From NCBI RefSeq assembly GCF_016629565.1, contig NZ_AP023057.1, positions 1,364,001-1,428,000 of the forward strand: 64,000 nucleotides of DNA, written 5' to 3'. A program made the position numbers and the translations under genes. Under the pieces are notes generated by a model. That model saw only the letters and a list, made by a program, of their open reading frames with translations. It was not told the DNA's origin and made no database searches. Source of the DNA: Nitratiruptor sp. YY08-10 (lineage in GTDB: Bacteria; Campylobacterota; Campylobacteria; Campylobacterales; Nitratiruptoraceae). This document shows, in pieces, positions 32,692 to 41,768 of the stretch (position 1 is the stretch's first letter; every line of letters begins with the position of its first letter).

Positions 32692-33596
32692 TCATCCTCT
32701 TTCAAATCGGCAGTCGATTTGAGATAGTACGAAAGTGCCAATAAAAGCAGAGTCACCGCACCTATCAAATAGACTGCGTACAAGATTTTTTCCGGTCCGA
32801 TAATAGCAAATTTAAAGACAAGCATCAATGCCTCAATAGAAAGCGCTATAACGATAGAACCCAAAAACCGTATCATTGTTTTGTGAATGTCGTTTGTACG
32901 TCTTTTTTTATGATGACCAAGCACTTCCTCTTCAAACAAGGTTTTGACCAGATCAAAAATAGCAAGAGAGAGTGTAATCAAAATGGTCGATTCAAAAATC
33001 TCCTTTATCTCTACATCCTGAAACACCAAACTTTCGGCAATAATGCTTCCCATCCCCTTTGCCAAAAGAAGCAGAGCAACGACGAGCAATGCAAAAGAAA
33101 AGAATCCATAAATAACTTTTGAAAACTGGCCAAAATGGGAGTCTATTGAAGATGGATGGAACATTTTGAGAAGATTTTTCAAAGATATATCTACACAAAC
33201 GATATACACAAGCTGTTTTCTTTCGTCATAAATCGGATAAGATGCAGTAACGGTCAGTTCATGAGTCAATAACGAGGGATAGGGATCGGTCAGAATACAG
33301 CGCTTTTCGCGAACGGCTCTATAGTAGTAAGCACGCATACTTCGGTTGATTCCTTTTCCTCGCCGATACTCAGGGTTGTTTGAAACAGCATCAATAATCT
33401 GTGTTCCAGTCTTATCCAGAACATAGAAAGCATCTGCTAAAGGGAGCTCCTTTTTCAAAATCTTCAATGCATTGATGATATTGTCAAGCGATGGATCGGG
33501 CACGTAGTTTGGAATATATCGCTGCAACAAAAAGCAAAGATACGCCCTGGCTTTGGTCCGTATCTCCGAAAACTCTTCGATTTCACTCACTACCAT
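32688..33596 (-). CDS. PDC/Cache-sensor membrane protein without output domain
   Basis: 302 residues. Residues 1-150 resemble a PDC (Cache) ligand-binding fold, with ADAFYVLDKTGTQIIDAVS, YYYRAVREKRCILTDPYPS and ASYPIYDERKQLVYIVCVDI. Then come four hydrophobic segments (about 165-190, 205-225, 245-265, 272-295) with a charged, basic loop between. There is no kinase, GGDEF, chemotaxis or HTH part. An N-terminal membrane anchor is not seen, which is unusual since PDC domains are normally outside the cell. It overlaps the exonuclease gene by 14 bases and hisH by 4. A sensor whose partner is elsewhere, or a transport regulator, is possible. Confidence 0.65.
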   Translation of the reverse strand: MVVSEIEEFSEIRTKARAYLCFLLQRYIPNYVPDPSLDNIINALKILKKELPLADAFYVLDKTGTQIIDAVSNNPEYRRGKGINRSMRAYYYRAVREKRCILTDPYPSLLTHELTVTASYPIYDERKQLVYIVCVDISLKNLLKMFHPSSIDSHFGQFSKVIYGFFSFALLVVALLLLAKGMGSIIAESLVFQDVEIKEIFESTILITLSLAIFDLVKTLFEEEVLGHHKKRRTNDIHKTMIRFLGSIVIALSIEALMLVFKFAIIGPEKILYAVYLIGAVTLLLLALSYYLKSTADLKEDE

Positions 33597-34368
33597 GACT
33601 TTCCTTTTTCATATAATTCATAAAGATTTCGCTATAGCTCTTCTCTTTTGGAAAGATCTCCTGCATCCGATACAAAATATCTCGATACTCCTCTTTGCTC
33701 AGTCCCCCTTTTAGAAGCTCATATTTCAAAAAAAGAAGATAGGTGTTAATAACGTCGCTTTCACAATACTCTTGAATTTTATCCAAATCGTTATTATAGT
33801 ACAGTTGTAAAACCTGCGAGCCATCTACATCAAACTTTCCAGGAATTCCAGCCATTTGACAAAGAGTATCAAGTTTCAGCCCTCTGGCTGCTCCAAAGTT
33901 GCTCAGCACATCCATGAGATCAAGATGAAAACTTTCAGAGTACCTGCTTCTATAATTTTCCCACTTTGATTTATTGAGCATTTGATTATCCTGTTCAAAA
34001 TAGGCCGAACAGGAAAGATTGTATTTCATGGCCCGCAAAAGCAGCATCGGTATATCAAAATTTCTTCCGTTAAATGAGACAAGTTTTGGATTTTTACTGT
34101 CAATGTAGGATAAAAAGGACTCAATGATCTCTTTTTCATCATCTCCCGGAAATGTCCCCACCTTTTTAAATCTTCCAAAATCATCTGCGAACACTGCACT
34201 GATCGCCACGACTTTATGATAAGGATGGGGCAAAAATGTCGTACCGGCTTTGGCTTCATACTGCTGCAAAGCTTGATGGATGGCTTCAAAGTCTTCGCCT
34301 TCAACCTCAAAATTTTTGCGAATCAGTTCAATATCTGGTATAGTTTCACAATCAAAAACGCAAATCAT
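33583..34368 (-). CDS. DEDDy-type 3'-5' exonuclease, PolB-like
   Basis: 261 residues matching the predicted PolB-related 3'-5' exonuclease family. Exo I is FDCETIPD (Asp6, Glu8 region), Exo II is FNGRNFDIPML and Exo III is YCESDVINTY (the Y-x3-D type). It likely trims or proofreads nucleic acid in the cytoplasm with two metal ions. It is the first gene of the operon that runs to pssA; AAGGAG sits close to its ATG. Its exact substrate is unknown. Confidence 0.85.
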   Translation of the reverse strand: MICVFDCETIPDIELIRKNFEVEGEDFEAIHQALQQYEAKAGTTFLPHPYHKVVAISAVFADDFGRFKKVGTFPGDDEKEIIESFLSYIDSKNPKLVSFNGRNFDIPMLLLRAMKYNLSCSAYFEQDNQMLNKSKWENYRSRYSESFHLDLMDVLSNFGAARGLKLDTLCQMAGIPGKFDVDGSQVLQLYYNNDLDKIQEYCESDVINTYLLFLKYELLKGGLSKEEYRDILYRMQEIFPKEKSYSEIFMNYMKKESHGSE

Positions 34369-34386
34369 TGCACTCCTTTAAGGATT

Positions 34387-34395
34387 TATTATACT
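34387..34395. promoter_or_regulatory. Bidirectional -10 region between the exonuclease and EptA-like genes
   Basis: TATTATACT on the plus strand offers TATACT for the eptA-like gene; on the minus strand the same bases give AGTATAATA, a TATAAT box for the exonuclease-his-ftsH run. Each would leave a leader of about 20-30 bases. This repeats the overlapping layout at 22671-22680. Confidence 0.4.
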
Positions 34396-34426
34396 TCAAA
34401 TCAAGAATTTTTTCTAAAGAGGCCTC

Positions 34427-35977
34427 ATGAAGAAGATAGCAAAACATTTTCTGTATAGTTTTTATCTTTCACTTATTTTTTTATTACCGGATCTTGTTTA
34501 TGCTCTGTTCCATCCAAACTACTATACATTTCGCCTCCCTTCTTTCATAAAAGAGTATAGCGCTCTTTATTTGATTTCTTTTTTAATTTTACTGATAAGA
34601 AATTATTGGATAAGAGTTGGTTTTGCACTTTTTATAGCTGCATTGAGTTTTGTGCAGCTTATGCATTTTAGCTACTTTCACTCATACATTTTGCCTTATG
34701 AAGTTGGCCTGTCAAATCAGATTCCGGAAATGTTGGATACACTCAATACCGTAATCCCCTACGTAAAACTTCCCCTAATTATCTTTTTTGCCCAAGCGGC
34801 TCTTTTATTATATGCATTAAAAAAACTGCACACTATTTCTATGCGATATGCATCCCTTATTCTTGTTCTGCTTTTGGCAATCGGTCCGGTTTCGGCTTTA
34901 AAACGGAAAAAAGTATATAACTATATGCCAAAAACCACATCATTGTCTTTTAAAAACAGTTTTACTGCCATCTCTTGGTACATAGCAAAAAATATTTTTC
35001 AGCATCAAAAACCCCAGTATAAAACATTCAAGCCATACATTGTCAAAAAAATGAGCAAACCTCTTGCAGACAATATCATCGTCGTAATGGGAGAGAGTCT
35101 CACCAAAGACAAAATGAGTCTCTATGGCTATCCAAAAGAGACTACGCCGTATCTGGATAAACTCAAAAATAGTCCCAGATTTTTGTATACATGGGGACAT
35201 TCTGGCGGAGTGACTACCGATGTATCTATTCCTACATTTTTCACCTTAAAAAGAGAACCGCAAAACATTCAACCTCTTATTACAAACAGTACCAATCTTC
35301 TAAAACTGGCCAAAGACCAAAACTACTCTACCTCTTTTATTACAATGCAGTCTTTATACGTCATCGGAGGCGTTCTATCTGATTTTAGTGATACCACAAA
35401 AGTACTACATGGATATGACGAAAAACTTGCTCACTATTTGGATACGATAACAAAAAAGAAAAAAAACTTTATTGTTTTGCACCAAAGAAACTCCCATTCG
35501 GCGTATGAACACTATACACCACCATCCTTTTATTACTATCCTTTCAAAAATCTCCCTTTTCATGAGTATATGTTAGGCAGCTATCTCAATTCCATCCGCT
35601 ATACCGATTTTGTATTGCACTCCATTTTTAAAAAAGCTGATGCTATGCCAGGATGTACGCTCGTCTTTTTCACGTCAGATCATGGCGAAATGATGGGAGA
35701 AAAGAGTGAGCATGGACGCTACGGACATGTCTATTTGGGTTTTGAAGATACGAAAGTTCCGATGATCATCTATGCAAGTAAAGGGTGTAATGTCAAACAG
35801 TTTCATAAAGAGTTCAACCTCTCCCGTGTCATTTCACACTATCAATTTGGTAAAATGATTGCAAAAGCTTTGGGATATGAGATAATCAATCCCAATGAAG
35901 ATGTTACCTACTATATAAATGGTATCGATATAAGCGGCAACGCTGGATTTATCTCATACAAAAAGAGGCATCCATGA
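34427..35977 (+). CDS. Phosphoethanolamine transferase, EptA/CptA-like
   Basis: 516 residues with five hydrophobic helices in residues 1-160, then a periplasmic alkaline-phosphatase-fold domain. Metal and catalytic parts are visible: GESLTKDKMSLYGYPKETTP, the nucleophile region GGVTTDVSIPTFF (a Thr in place of Ser/Cys), FTSDHGE and the His in GRYGHVY. It moves phosphoethanolamine from phosphatidylethanolamine to lipid A, heptose or another surface acceptor. It is followed by an epimerase with ATGA overlap, so it heads an envelope-modification operon. The acceptor is not known. Confidence 0.9.
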   Translation: MKKIAKHFLYSFYLSLIFLLPDLVYALFHPNYYTFRLPSFIKEYSALYLISFLILLIRNYWIRVGFALFIAALSFVQLMHFSYFHSYILPYEVGLSNQIPEMLDTLNTVIPYVKLPLIIFFAQAALLLYALKKLHTISMRYASLILVLLLAIGPVSALKRKKVYNYMPKTTSLSFKNSFTAISWYIAKNIFQHQKPQYKTFKPYIVKKMSKPLADNIIVVMGESLTKDKMSLYGYPKETTPYLDKLKNSPRFLYTWGHSGGVTTDVSIPTFFTLKREPQNIQPLITNSTNLLKLAKDQNYSTSFITMQSLYVIGGVLSDFSDTTKVLHGYDEKLAHYLDTITKKKKNFIVLHQRNSHSAYEHYTPPSFYYYPFKNLPFHEYMLGSYLNSIRYTDFVLHSIFKKADAMPGCTLVFFTSDHGEMMGEKSEHGRYGHVYLGFEDTKVPMIIYASKGCNVKQFHKEFNLSRVISHYQFGKMIAKALGYEIINPNEDVTYYINGIDISGNAGFISYKKRHP

Positions 35978-37026
35978 AAATTTTGGTTACAGGAACGGCA
36001 GGATTTATAGGCTTCCATCTGGCAAAAAGATTACTTGAGCGAGGTGATGAAGTTGTAGGAATTGACAATATTAACGACTACTATGATGTACGAGTCAAAT
36101 ATGGGAGACTCAAGGAATTGGGATTTGAAGAAGAAGAGTTTGCGTTTGGCAAAAAATATGTAAACTCCAAATATCCTAAGCACACCTTTTACCGAATAGA
36201 TTTAGCTGACAAAGCGGCGCTTGAAAAGGTCTTTGAAGACGAATATCCTCAAAAGGTATGCCATTTGGCAGCTCAGGCCGGCGTACGCTACTCTCTTACA
36301 AATCCCGATGCTTACATTCAAAGTAACTTTGTCGGATTTGCAAATATCCTAGAATGCTGCAGGCATCATGAAGTGGAGCATCTAGCCTATGCAAGCAGCT
36401 CCAGCGTCTATGGTCTCAATGAACGTATGCCTTTTAGCGTTGAAGACAATGTAGACCATCCTATCAGTTTGTATGCAGCGAGCAAAAAAAGCAACGAACT
36501 CATGGCCCATACCTACAGCCATCTTTTCAATATCCCAACGACGGGCTTACGCTTTTTTACCGTATATGGTCCATGGGGAAGACCCGATATGGCTCTGTTC
36601 CTCTTTACAAAAGCGATTTTGGAGGATAAACCGATCGATGTATTTAACTATGGAAAAATGAAAAGAGATTTTACCTATATCGATGATATCGTTGAAGGTG
36701 TCGTACGAGTCATCGACAATCCTCCAAAACCGGATCCATGCTGGAGTGCGCGACGTCCAAATCCTGCAAGCTCCAAAGCACCGTACAGAGTCTACAATAT
36801 CGGTAATGGCAGCCCTGTGGAGCTTATGGATTTTATAGAAGCAATTGAAAAGACTCTTGGAAAGAAAGCGAAAAAAAATCTGTTGCCGATTCAACCAGGT
36901 GATGTACCGGCAACCTGGGCAGATACATACGCACTGGAACACGATCTTGGCTATAAACCCTCTACTCCTATAGAAGAGGGAGTGAAAAAGTTTATTGAAT
37001 GGTATCGAAACTTTTATGGTATATAG
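35974..37026 (+). CDS. UDP-glucuronate 4-epimerase-like SDR
   Basis: 350 residues, extended short-chain dehydrogenase. The NAD motif is TGTAGFIGFHLA, the active site is Ser in ASSSSVYG and YAASKKS (Y-x3-K). The insertion INDYYDVRVKYGRLKELGF is typical of UDP-GlcA/UDP-GalA 4-epimerases of capsule loci (CapI/LpsL-like), and RFFTVYGPWGRPDMA fits. It should supply UDP-galacturonate. It overlaps the phosphoethanolamine transferase by 4 bases and the PAP2 gene by 11. Confidence 0.9.
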   Translation: MKILVTGTAGFIGFHLAKRLLERGDEVVGIDNINDYYDVRVKYGRLKELGFEEEEFAFGKKYVNSKYPKHTFYRIDLADKAALEKVFEDEYPQKVCHLAAQAGVRYSLTNPDAYIQSNFVGFANILECCRHHEVEHLAYASSSSVYGLNERMPFSVEDNVDHPISLYAASKKSNELMAHTYSHLFNIPTTGLRFFTVYGPWGRPDMALFLFTKAILEDKPIDVFNYGKMKRDFTYIDDIVEGVVRVIDNPPKPDPCWSARRPNPASSKAPYRVYNIGNGSPVELMDFIEAIEKTLGKKAKKNLLPIQPGDVPATWADTYALEHDLGYKPSTPIEEGVKKFIEWYRNFYGI

Positions 37027-37585
37027 TCTTTTAGCGCTTTTTGCAGCGCTTCTAAGCTATTTCTTTTTCGATATTGTGATCGCGCAATATTTTCATACCC
37101 ACTCTTTTGCCTTTTTCAAAACAATCACCTACCTTGGCAATGCCGTACCCTACCTGCTTTTTGGTTTAGGAATCTATCTTCTGTATCGGAAAAAGGATCC
37201 GCTATTTGCAAAAAAGGGTCTTTTTTTGATCTTTGCCATCATTTTGTCTGGAATCGTTACGACACTTTTAAAAATCACAATCGGAAGGCCAAGACCAAAA
37301 ATCTATTTTCACGAACATCTGTACAATCCTCAATTGTTTCAATTTAAAGCTGCCTACTGGTCTATGCCATCTGGTCATACTACAACTATTTTCGCTGCAA
37401 TGGTTGCGTTAGGATTCATCTATCCAAGATATCGTTACTTTTTTTGGATTGTTGCAATTTTGGTAGGTCTCAGTCGCGTTGTTCTTACACAACATTTTCT
37501 CAGCGATGTGATTGTCGGAGCACTTATTGGCTCACTGTGTGCCATTTGGCTTCATACAAGGATGTTTGATGCCCAAACGCAGTAG
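37016..37585 (+). CDS. PAP2-family membrane phosphatase
   Basis: 189 residues from ATG 37016 (MVYSLLALFAALLSYFF); a TTG at 36995 would add 7 residues. Five to six membrane helices. The acid-phosphatase motifs are complete: K-x6-RP as KITIGRPRP, PSGH as MPSGHTTT, and SR-x5-H-x3-D as SRVVLTQHFLSD. It could be an undecaprenyl-pyrophosphate or lipid A 1-phosphatase (LpxE-like). The place between an epimerase and an ArnT-like glycosyltransferase favours lipid-carrier recycling or lipid A modification. Confidence 0.88.
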   Translation: MVYSLLALFAALLSYFFFDIVIAQYFHTHSFAFFKTITYLGNAVPYLLFGLGIYLLYRKKDPLFAKKGLFLIFAIILSGIVTTLLKITIGRPRPKIYFHEHLYNPQLFQFKAAYWSMPSGHTTTIFAAMVALGFIYPRYRYFFWIVAILVGLSRVVLTQHFLSDVIVGALIGSLCAIWLHTRMFDAQTQ

Positions 37586-39083
37586 CTGGATATTAATAGC
37601 AATTATTTTTGTAAGCTTTTACGCCACTCTTGGCTATTATCCTTTATTTAATCTCGATGAAGGGGCTTTTAGCGAAGCGACCAGAGAGATGCTGGCATCG
37701 GGAAACTTCATCACGACCTATCTCAATGGGGATCTCCGATTTGATAAACCGATTTTGATCTACTGGCTACAGGCTGTAAGTGCTTCGTTGTTTGGTCTCA
37801 ATGAATTCGCCATGCGCCTGCCAAGTGCCATAGCTGCAACGATATGGGCTCTGCTTATCTATCGTTTTTCAAAAAGATTTTTTGATGAGCAGACAGCCTT
37901 TTGGGCTACACTTTTCATGGTCGGATCTTTGCAAATCTCCATCATCGCAAAAGCAGCAATTGCCGATGCATTGCTGAATATGTTCATCGCTTCGAGTATG
38001 TTTTGTTTCTATCTCTACTCCTCCACCAAAGAGAAAAAATATCTTTATGCGACATTTGCTTTCATAGGATTTGGAACACTGACGAAAGGACCTGTTGCCA
38101 TCTTGATTCCCTTGGCAGTCAGCTTTCTTTTTTTGATCAAAAATGTGCGATTTTGGCTCAAAAGCGTGTTCAATCCAGTGGGAATCGTTATCTTTGTGCT
38201 GATAGCTGCACCGTGGTATTTGGCAGAGTATTTTGATCAAGGAGAAAAATTTATCCAGGGCTTTCTCCTCAAGCATAATCTCAGCAGATTTGCCGGAAAA
38301 GCGATGGAGGGACACGCAGGAAGTATATTCTATTACATCCCTATTATGCTCATAGGGCTTTTACCCTTTACATCAATTTTTATTAAATCTTTACAATATA
38401 TCAAAAACTGGCTCGATTCGCCTGTAAAACGGTATCTTGCCATCTGGTTTCTATTTGTTTTTATCTTTTTTTCCTTTTCTCATACGAAACTGCCTCACTA
38501 TATCATCTATGGATATACGCCTCTTTTTATCTTGATGGCTCTTTTTTTTCAAAAAATGCAATCCAACTTTTGGCTTTTGTTTCCATTCAATCTTTTCAAT
38601 CTCCTCTTTTTTTCTCTGCCATTTTTTCGAAAAGAGATTCTTAGTACAATAAAACGTGGTTCGTATGAATATTACATCGTCCAAGGACTCCATTTTGGCT
38701 GGGATTACATTCTCTTTTTTGGCCTATCCTTGCTTACGGGTATTTTCTTGCTTCGCACTTCAAAAGAGAAAGCGACCATTATTGCAGCGTTTTTAACTGT
38801 AATCGGTCTCAATTTTTTTGTCGCAAAAGTGTATGCCGATGCAGCTGAGAATCCCATCAAAGAGGCTGCTCTTTTTGCAAAAAAACAAGGATTCAGTGTA
38901 GTGATGGATGGTATCAATGCCCCTTCTTTTGCCTTTTATCTCTACAAAATTACACCAAAAAGAGCTCCAAAAAATGGGGAGATTGTGTTTACAAAACGAA
39001 ACCATATGAAAGCCTACAAAAATTTCGATATACTTTTCGAAAAAAATGGAGTCGCACTCCTACAAATCAAGGAGAACAAATGA
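37569..39083 (+). CDS. ArnT-like glycosyltransferase (PMT family, GT83)
   Basis: 504 residues from ATG 37569 (MPKRSSWILIAIIFV); the frame to 37512 is inside PAP2. About 12 hydrophobic helices. The first periplasmic loop has FNLDEGAFSEATREML with the DE pair used by ArnT/PMT enzymes, then RFDKPILIYWLQA. It uses a polyprenyl-phosphate sugar on the periplasmic side. ArnT itself adds aminoarabinose to lipid A, but no Arn pathway genes are seen here, so another sugar (perhaps galacturonate, given the epimerase) is more likely. Confidence 0.85.
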   Translation: MPKRSSWILIAIIFVSFYATLGYYPLFNLDEGAFSEATREMLASGNFITTYLNGDLRFDKPILIYWLQAVSASLFGLNEFAMRLPSAIAATIWALLIYRFSKRFFDEQTAFWATLFMVGSLQISIIAKAAIADALLNMFIASSMFCFYLYSSTKEKKYLYATFAFIGFGTLTKGPVAILIPLAVSFLFLIKNVRFWLKSVFNPVGIVIFVLIAAPWYLAEYFDQGEKFIQGFLLKHNLSRFAGKAMEGHAGSIFYYIPIMLIGLLPFTSIFIKSLQYIKNWLDSPVKRYLAIWFLFVFIFFSFSHTKLPHYIIYGYTPLFILMALFFQKMQSNFWLLFPFNLFNLLFFSLPFFRKEILSTIKRGSYEYYIVQGLHFGWDYILFFGLSLLTGIFLLRTSKEKATIIAAFLTVIGLNFFVAKVYADAAENPIKEAALFAKKQGFSVVMDGINAPSFAFYLYKITPKRAPKNGEIVFTKRNHMKAYKNFDILFEKNGVALLQIKENK

Positions 39084-39511
39084 TAAAAGAGTATATGACC
39101 GAAGATCATAGAGCCTGTGACAACCTCTATGCCCCTGTGGAAGAAGCAATCAGCCAAGGGGATTTCGAAAAAGCCTTGGAGCTTTTTACACCATTTAAAA
39201 AAGCGATGCTCAGACACTTCGCTATGGAAGAAGAGGTCCTTTTTCCAAAGATGGAAGAGTTTATCGGAGGTGGTGAAGGTCCAATTTATGTGATGAAAAT
39301 GGAGCATAACCAAATCAGAAGTATCCTTGATCAGATGGGAGAAGCCATCAGTGCAAAAGATAAGCAAAAGGCGCTTGGTTTTGGTGAAACTTTTATGATC
39401 ATGACTCAGCAACATAATATGAAAGAGGAGCAGATTCTCTATACTATGGCAGAAAATCTGCCCTTAGACAAAGAGGCTATCATGCATGATATGCAGAAGG
39501 TGAAAGTCTAA
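39080..39511 (+). CDS. Hemerythrin-like (HHE) di-iron protein
   Basis: 143 residues, a four-helix bundle. Di-iron ligands appear as His10, His46, Glu50, His76, His112 and Glu116 in the patterns DHRAC, RHFAMEE, EHNQI and QHNMKEE. Such proteins sense or scavenge oxygen or nitric oxide, or repair iron-sulfur centres (YtfE-like). It overlaps the ArnT-like gene by 4 bases and shares TAATG with the DUF2249 gene, so this group is joined to the envelope operon. Confidence 0.88.
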   Translation: MIKEYMTEDHRACDNLYAPVEEAISQGDFEKALELFTPFKKAMLRHFAMEEEVLFPKMEEFIGGGEGPIYVMKMEHNQIRSILDQMGEAISAKDKQKALGFGETFMIMTQQHNMKEEQILYTMAENLPLDKEAIMHDMQKVKV

Positions 39512-39765
39512 TGCGAGAGATCGTATTGGATACGAGGGAATTTGAACCCCCAGCACCTATGCAGATGGTTTTAAGTGAACTGCAAACGGTATTGCCAGGG
39601 GAGAGCTTTCTCCATCAAATCCACAGACTCGAACCACAAATGGTCTTCAATCGTATCAAACCTATGGGGATCGAGTATATTGTCAAAAAGAGAGATTCAG
39701 ATTATCATATCTACTATTTTTATCCCGAAGACAAAGCAAAAGTAGTGGAGCTAATCGATGTTTAA
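39511..39765 (+). CDS. DUF2249 (TusA-like) small protein
   Basis: 84 residues. It starts REIVLDTREFEPPAPM and has a beta-alpha-beta-like TusA fold with FNRIKPMG.EY in the second half. The DTRE.EPPAPM start takes the place of the TusA CPxP motif, and Cys is absent. DUF2249 genes commonly lie with hemerythrin and nitric-oxide genes in denitrifiers. A role in sulfur or redox handling has been suggested but not settled. Coupled by TAATG to the hemerythrin gene and by 8 bases to the next. Confidence 0.85.
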   Translation: MREIVLDTREFEPPAPMQMVLSELQTVLPGESFLHQIHRLEPQMVFNRIKPMGIEYIVKKRDSDYHIYYFYPEDKAKVVELIDV

Positions 39766-40990
39766 GGGACTCTCCCTCGATCAGGCTCCCCCTTTTGAAG
39801 CCCCCCTTCTTTTCTTCCTAACAGCTCCAGTATGGTTTATCGTAGCTGCAGCGATGCTCCTTTTTGATAGCAATATACTCGATAATCTTTCCATTTTGCA
39901 TCTTGTAACACTCGGTTTCATGACGCAGATTATGATAGGAGCTTTGCAACAGATGCTACCCGTTGTCGTTGGTGTTCGCTATGAAAAACCTCTCTTACTC
40001 TCCATCGCTTTTTTTATCCCTTTTGTTTTGGGGATCGTTTTGTTTTTTACAGCTTTTACCTTTTCAAAGCTCTTCTTGCTGTATTTTGCATCTTTTTTCA
40101 TTGGTACAGCAGTGATTTTCTTTATCCTTTTTACACTATACAAACTTTTCACAGCTCCTACAGTAACTGCGACAGTATGGGCAATGCGACTATCACTCGT
40201 TAGCTTTTTGATAGCTGCTTGCATTGGAATCTTTATGATGTGGCAGTTGGCAATGGGGAAGATAGAACCATATTTTAACCATCTGCTTCTTGAACATGCA
40301 CTGTTTGCTGGATTTGGATGGGTAGGGCTGTTGATTATTGGAGTCAGTTTTCAGGTTATTCCGATGTTTTACGTTACACCTGAACTCTCCAACCCAATAC
40401 GAATGGGTTTGACTTTTTCCATCTTTGCCCTCATTCTCTCAACAGCAGCAAGCATCACTTTGACAAAATTGGCGCTCATTTTTTTTGTCACACTTCTGTT
40501 TGCCTATATCCTTTTTGGTGCCATTACGCTCAAGCAGTTAAAAAGCAGAAAAAGAAAAATCATAGAACCAAGTATTGTGGCGTGGTATATTGCCCTTAGT
40601 TCACTCTTTCTTCTTCCACTTCTTTTTTTCGTAAATACAAAAATCTTCTCAACCCTTTTTCTGTTTGGATTTGCAGTGACTGTAATGTATGGGATGCTCT
40701 ATAAAATCATCCCTTTTCTAGCCTGGTTCCATATCAGCGCACGGGGGTTTTTCGATATGCCAACCATGAAAGAGATGCTGGATGAAAGATTGGCCTACTG
40801 GCAGCTTGGATTCCATGTTTTTGGTATTGCCGCTCTTATGTTTTCACCTCAGATTGCCGGCATTTTTTGGATAGCGAGCAATCTTCTTTTTGCTTACATT
40901 CTCAAAAAACCAGTTATGATCTATTTTTCTTATAAGAAAAAGCCTTCCCCTTTTGAAAATCTCAACGGAGGCGGTATTCCAAAGGGATAG
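39758..40990 (+). CDS. NnrS-like multi-helix membrane protein
   Basis: 410 residues with about 11-12 hydrophobic helices. Histidines lie in membrane segments in a heme-copper-like layout: ILHLVTLGFMTQIMIGALQQ, LLEHALFAGFGWVGLLIIGV and FLAWFHISARG. The position behind hemerythrin and DUF2249 genes is that of NnrS-like proteins of the nitric-oxide response, though NnrS identity itself is not certain. It likely binds heme and helps to defend against NO or reactive nitrogen. Its end overlaps the convergent TonB gene by 29 bases. Confidence 0.7.
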   Translation: MFKGLSLDQAPPFEAPLLFFLTAPVWFIVAAAMLLFDSNILDNLSILHLVTLGFMTQIMIGALQQMLPVVVGVRYEKPLLLSIAFFIPFVLGIVLFFTAFTFSKLFLLYFASFFIGTAVIFFILFTLYKLFTAPTVTATVWAMRLSLVSFLIAACIGIFMMWQLAMGKIEPYFNHLLLEHALFAGFGWVGLLIIGVSFQVIPMFYVTPELSNPIRMGLTFSIFALILSTAASITLTKLALIFFVTLLFAYILFGAITLKQLKSRKRKIIEPSIVAWYIALSSLFLLPLLFFVNTKIFSTLFLFGFAVTVMYGMLYKIIPFLAWFHISARGFFDMPTMKEMLDERLAYWQLGFHVFGIAALMFSPQIAGIFWIASNLLFAYILKKPVMIYFSYKKKPSPFENLNGGGIPKG

Positions 40991-41768
40991 TCAGTTTCAC
41001 TGGCTGAGATGGCTTTGGAAAATGAACAGATGCTTTTTGAACTGTTTGCAGTGCCGCGCGATCCAAAATGGAGTGACCACTTGATTGGATGATGTGCATC
41101 TCCTTGACTGAGCCATCGGGGAAGAGTTTCAATGAAACTTTTACCAACCCCTCTTTTCTCGTTCTCCGTGCGATCCTCGGATAGTAGCGATATTCAAGGA
41201 TAATTTGACGAATTTTGCTCAAATATTGGTCAATATATCGTTGATTATAGGAAGGTTTCACAAGCTTCTCTTTTTTTATTTTATCTGCCTGCAATACTGT
41301 ATCATTTTTACAAATCTTGATCTCTTTTTTCTTGAAACTCTCTTGTTTCACAATTTTAGAAGGTAATAGTTTCTTTTTCACAACTGACGCAGTTGGTTGT
41401 TTCTTTTTGGTGCTGCATTTTTTGATAAGAGAGGCTCTTTTTTGTACTTTTCTCTTTTTTACAGGTTTTTTCACAATTTTACGAATCGGTTTTTTCTTGA
41501 TTTTTTTCTGTATGACCCTTTTTTTCGGCTTTTTTTTCTCTTCTACTCTCTTCTTTGGCCGGCTCTTTTTTTGTATCTGTTTTTGCACTTTTGCTTTCAT
41601 CATAGCGCATTGACATTTTGATGCAGGTTTTGGAGGATGAACGATCTGCAATTTTGTAACACTGACTATCTTGCTTTTGGGAATTTCCAAAAATGTATCA
41701 AAAAAAGCGTAGAGGAAAGAGAAGAAAACAAAATACAAAAAAAGTGTTATAAAAAAAGAGCGTCTCAT
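40962..41768 (-). CDS. tonB: TonB energy transducer with lysine-rich spacer
   Basis: 268 residues. An N-terminal membrane helix (FFITLFLYFVFFSFLYAFF) is followed by a periplasmic spacer of about 130 residues, then the TonB C-terminal domain (YYPRIARRTRKEGLVKVSL; SGHSILDRAALQTV; LTIPLEYRLR). Most TonB spacers are rich in Pro with Glu and Lys; this one is mainly Lys/Arg (for example KKRVIQKKIKKKPIRKIVKK) and has several Cys. It couples the inner-membrane proton gradient through ExbBD to outer-membrane receptors. ATGA overlap with exbD. No receptor gene is near. Confidence 0.9.
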   Translation of the reverse strand: MRRSFFITLFLYFVFFSFLYAFFDTFLEIPKSKIVSVTKLQIVHPPKPASKCQCAMMKAKVQKQIQKKSRPKKRVEEKKKPKKRVIQKKIKKKPIRKIVKKPVKKRKVQKRASLIKKCSTKKKQPTASVVKKKLLPSKIVKQESFKKKEIKICKNDTVLQADKIKKEKLVKPSYNQRYIDQYLSKIRQIILEYRYYPRIARRTRKEGLVKVSLKLFPDGSVKEMHIIQSSGHSILDRAALQTVQKASVHFPKPSQPVKLTIPLEYRLR

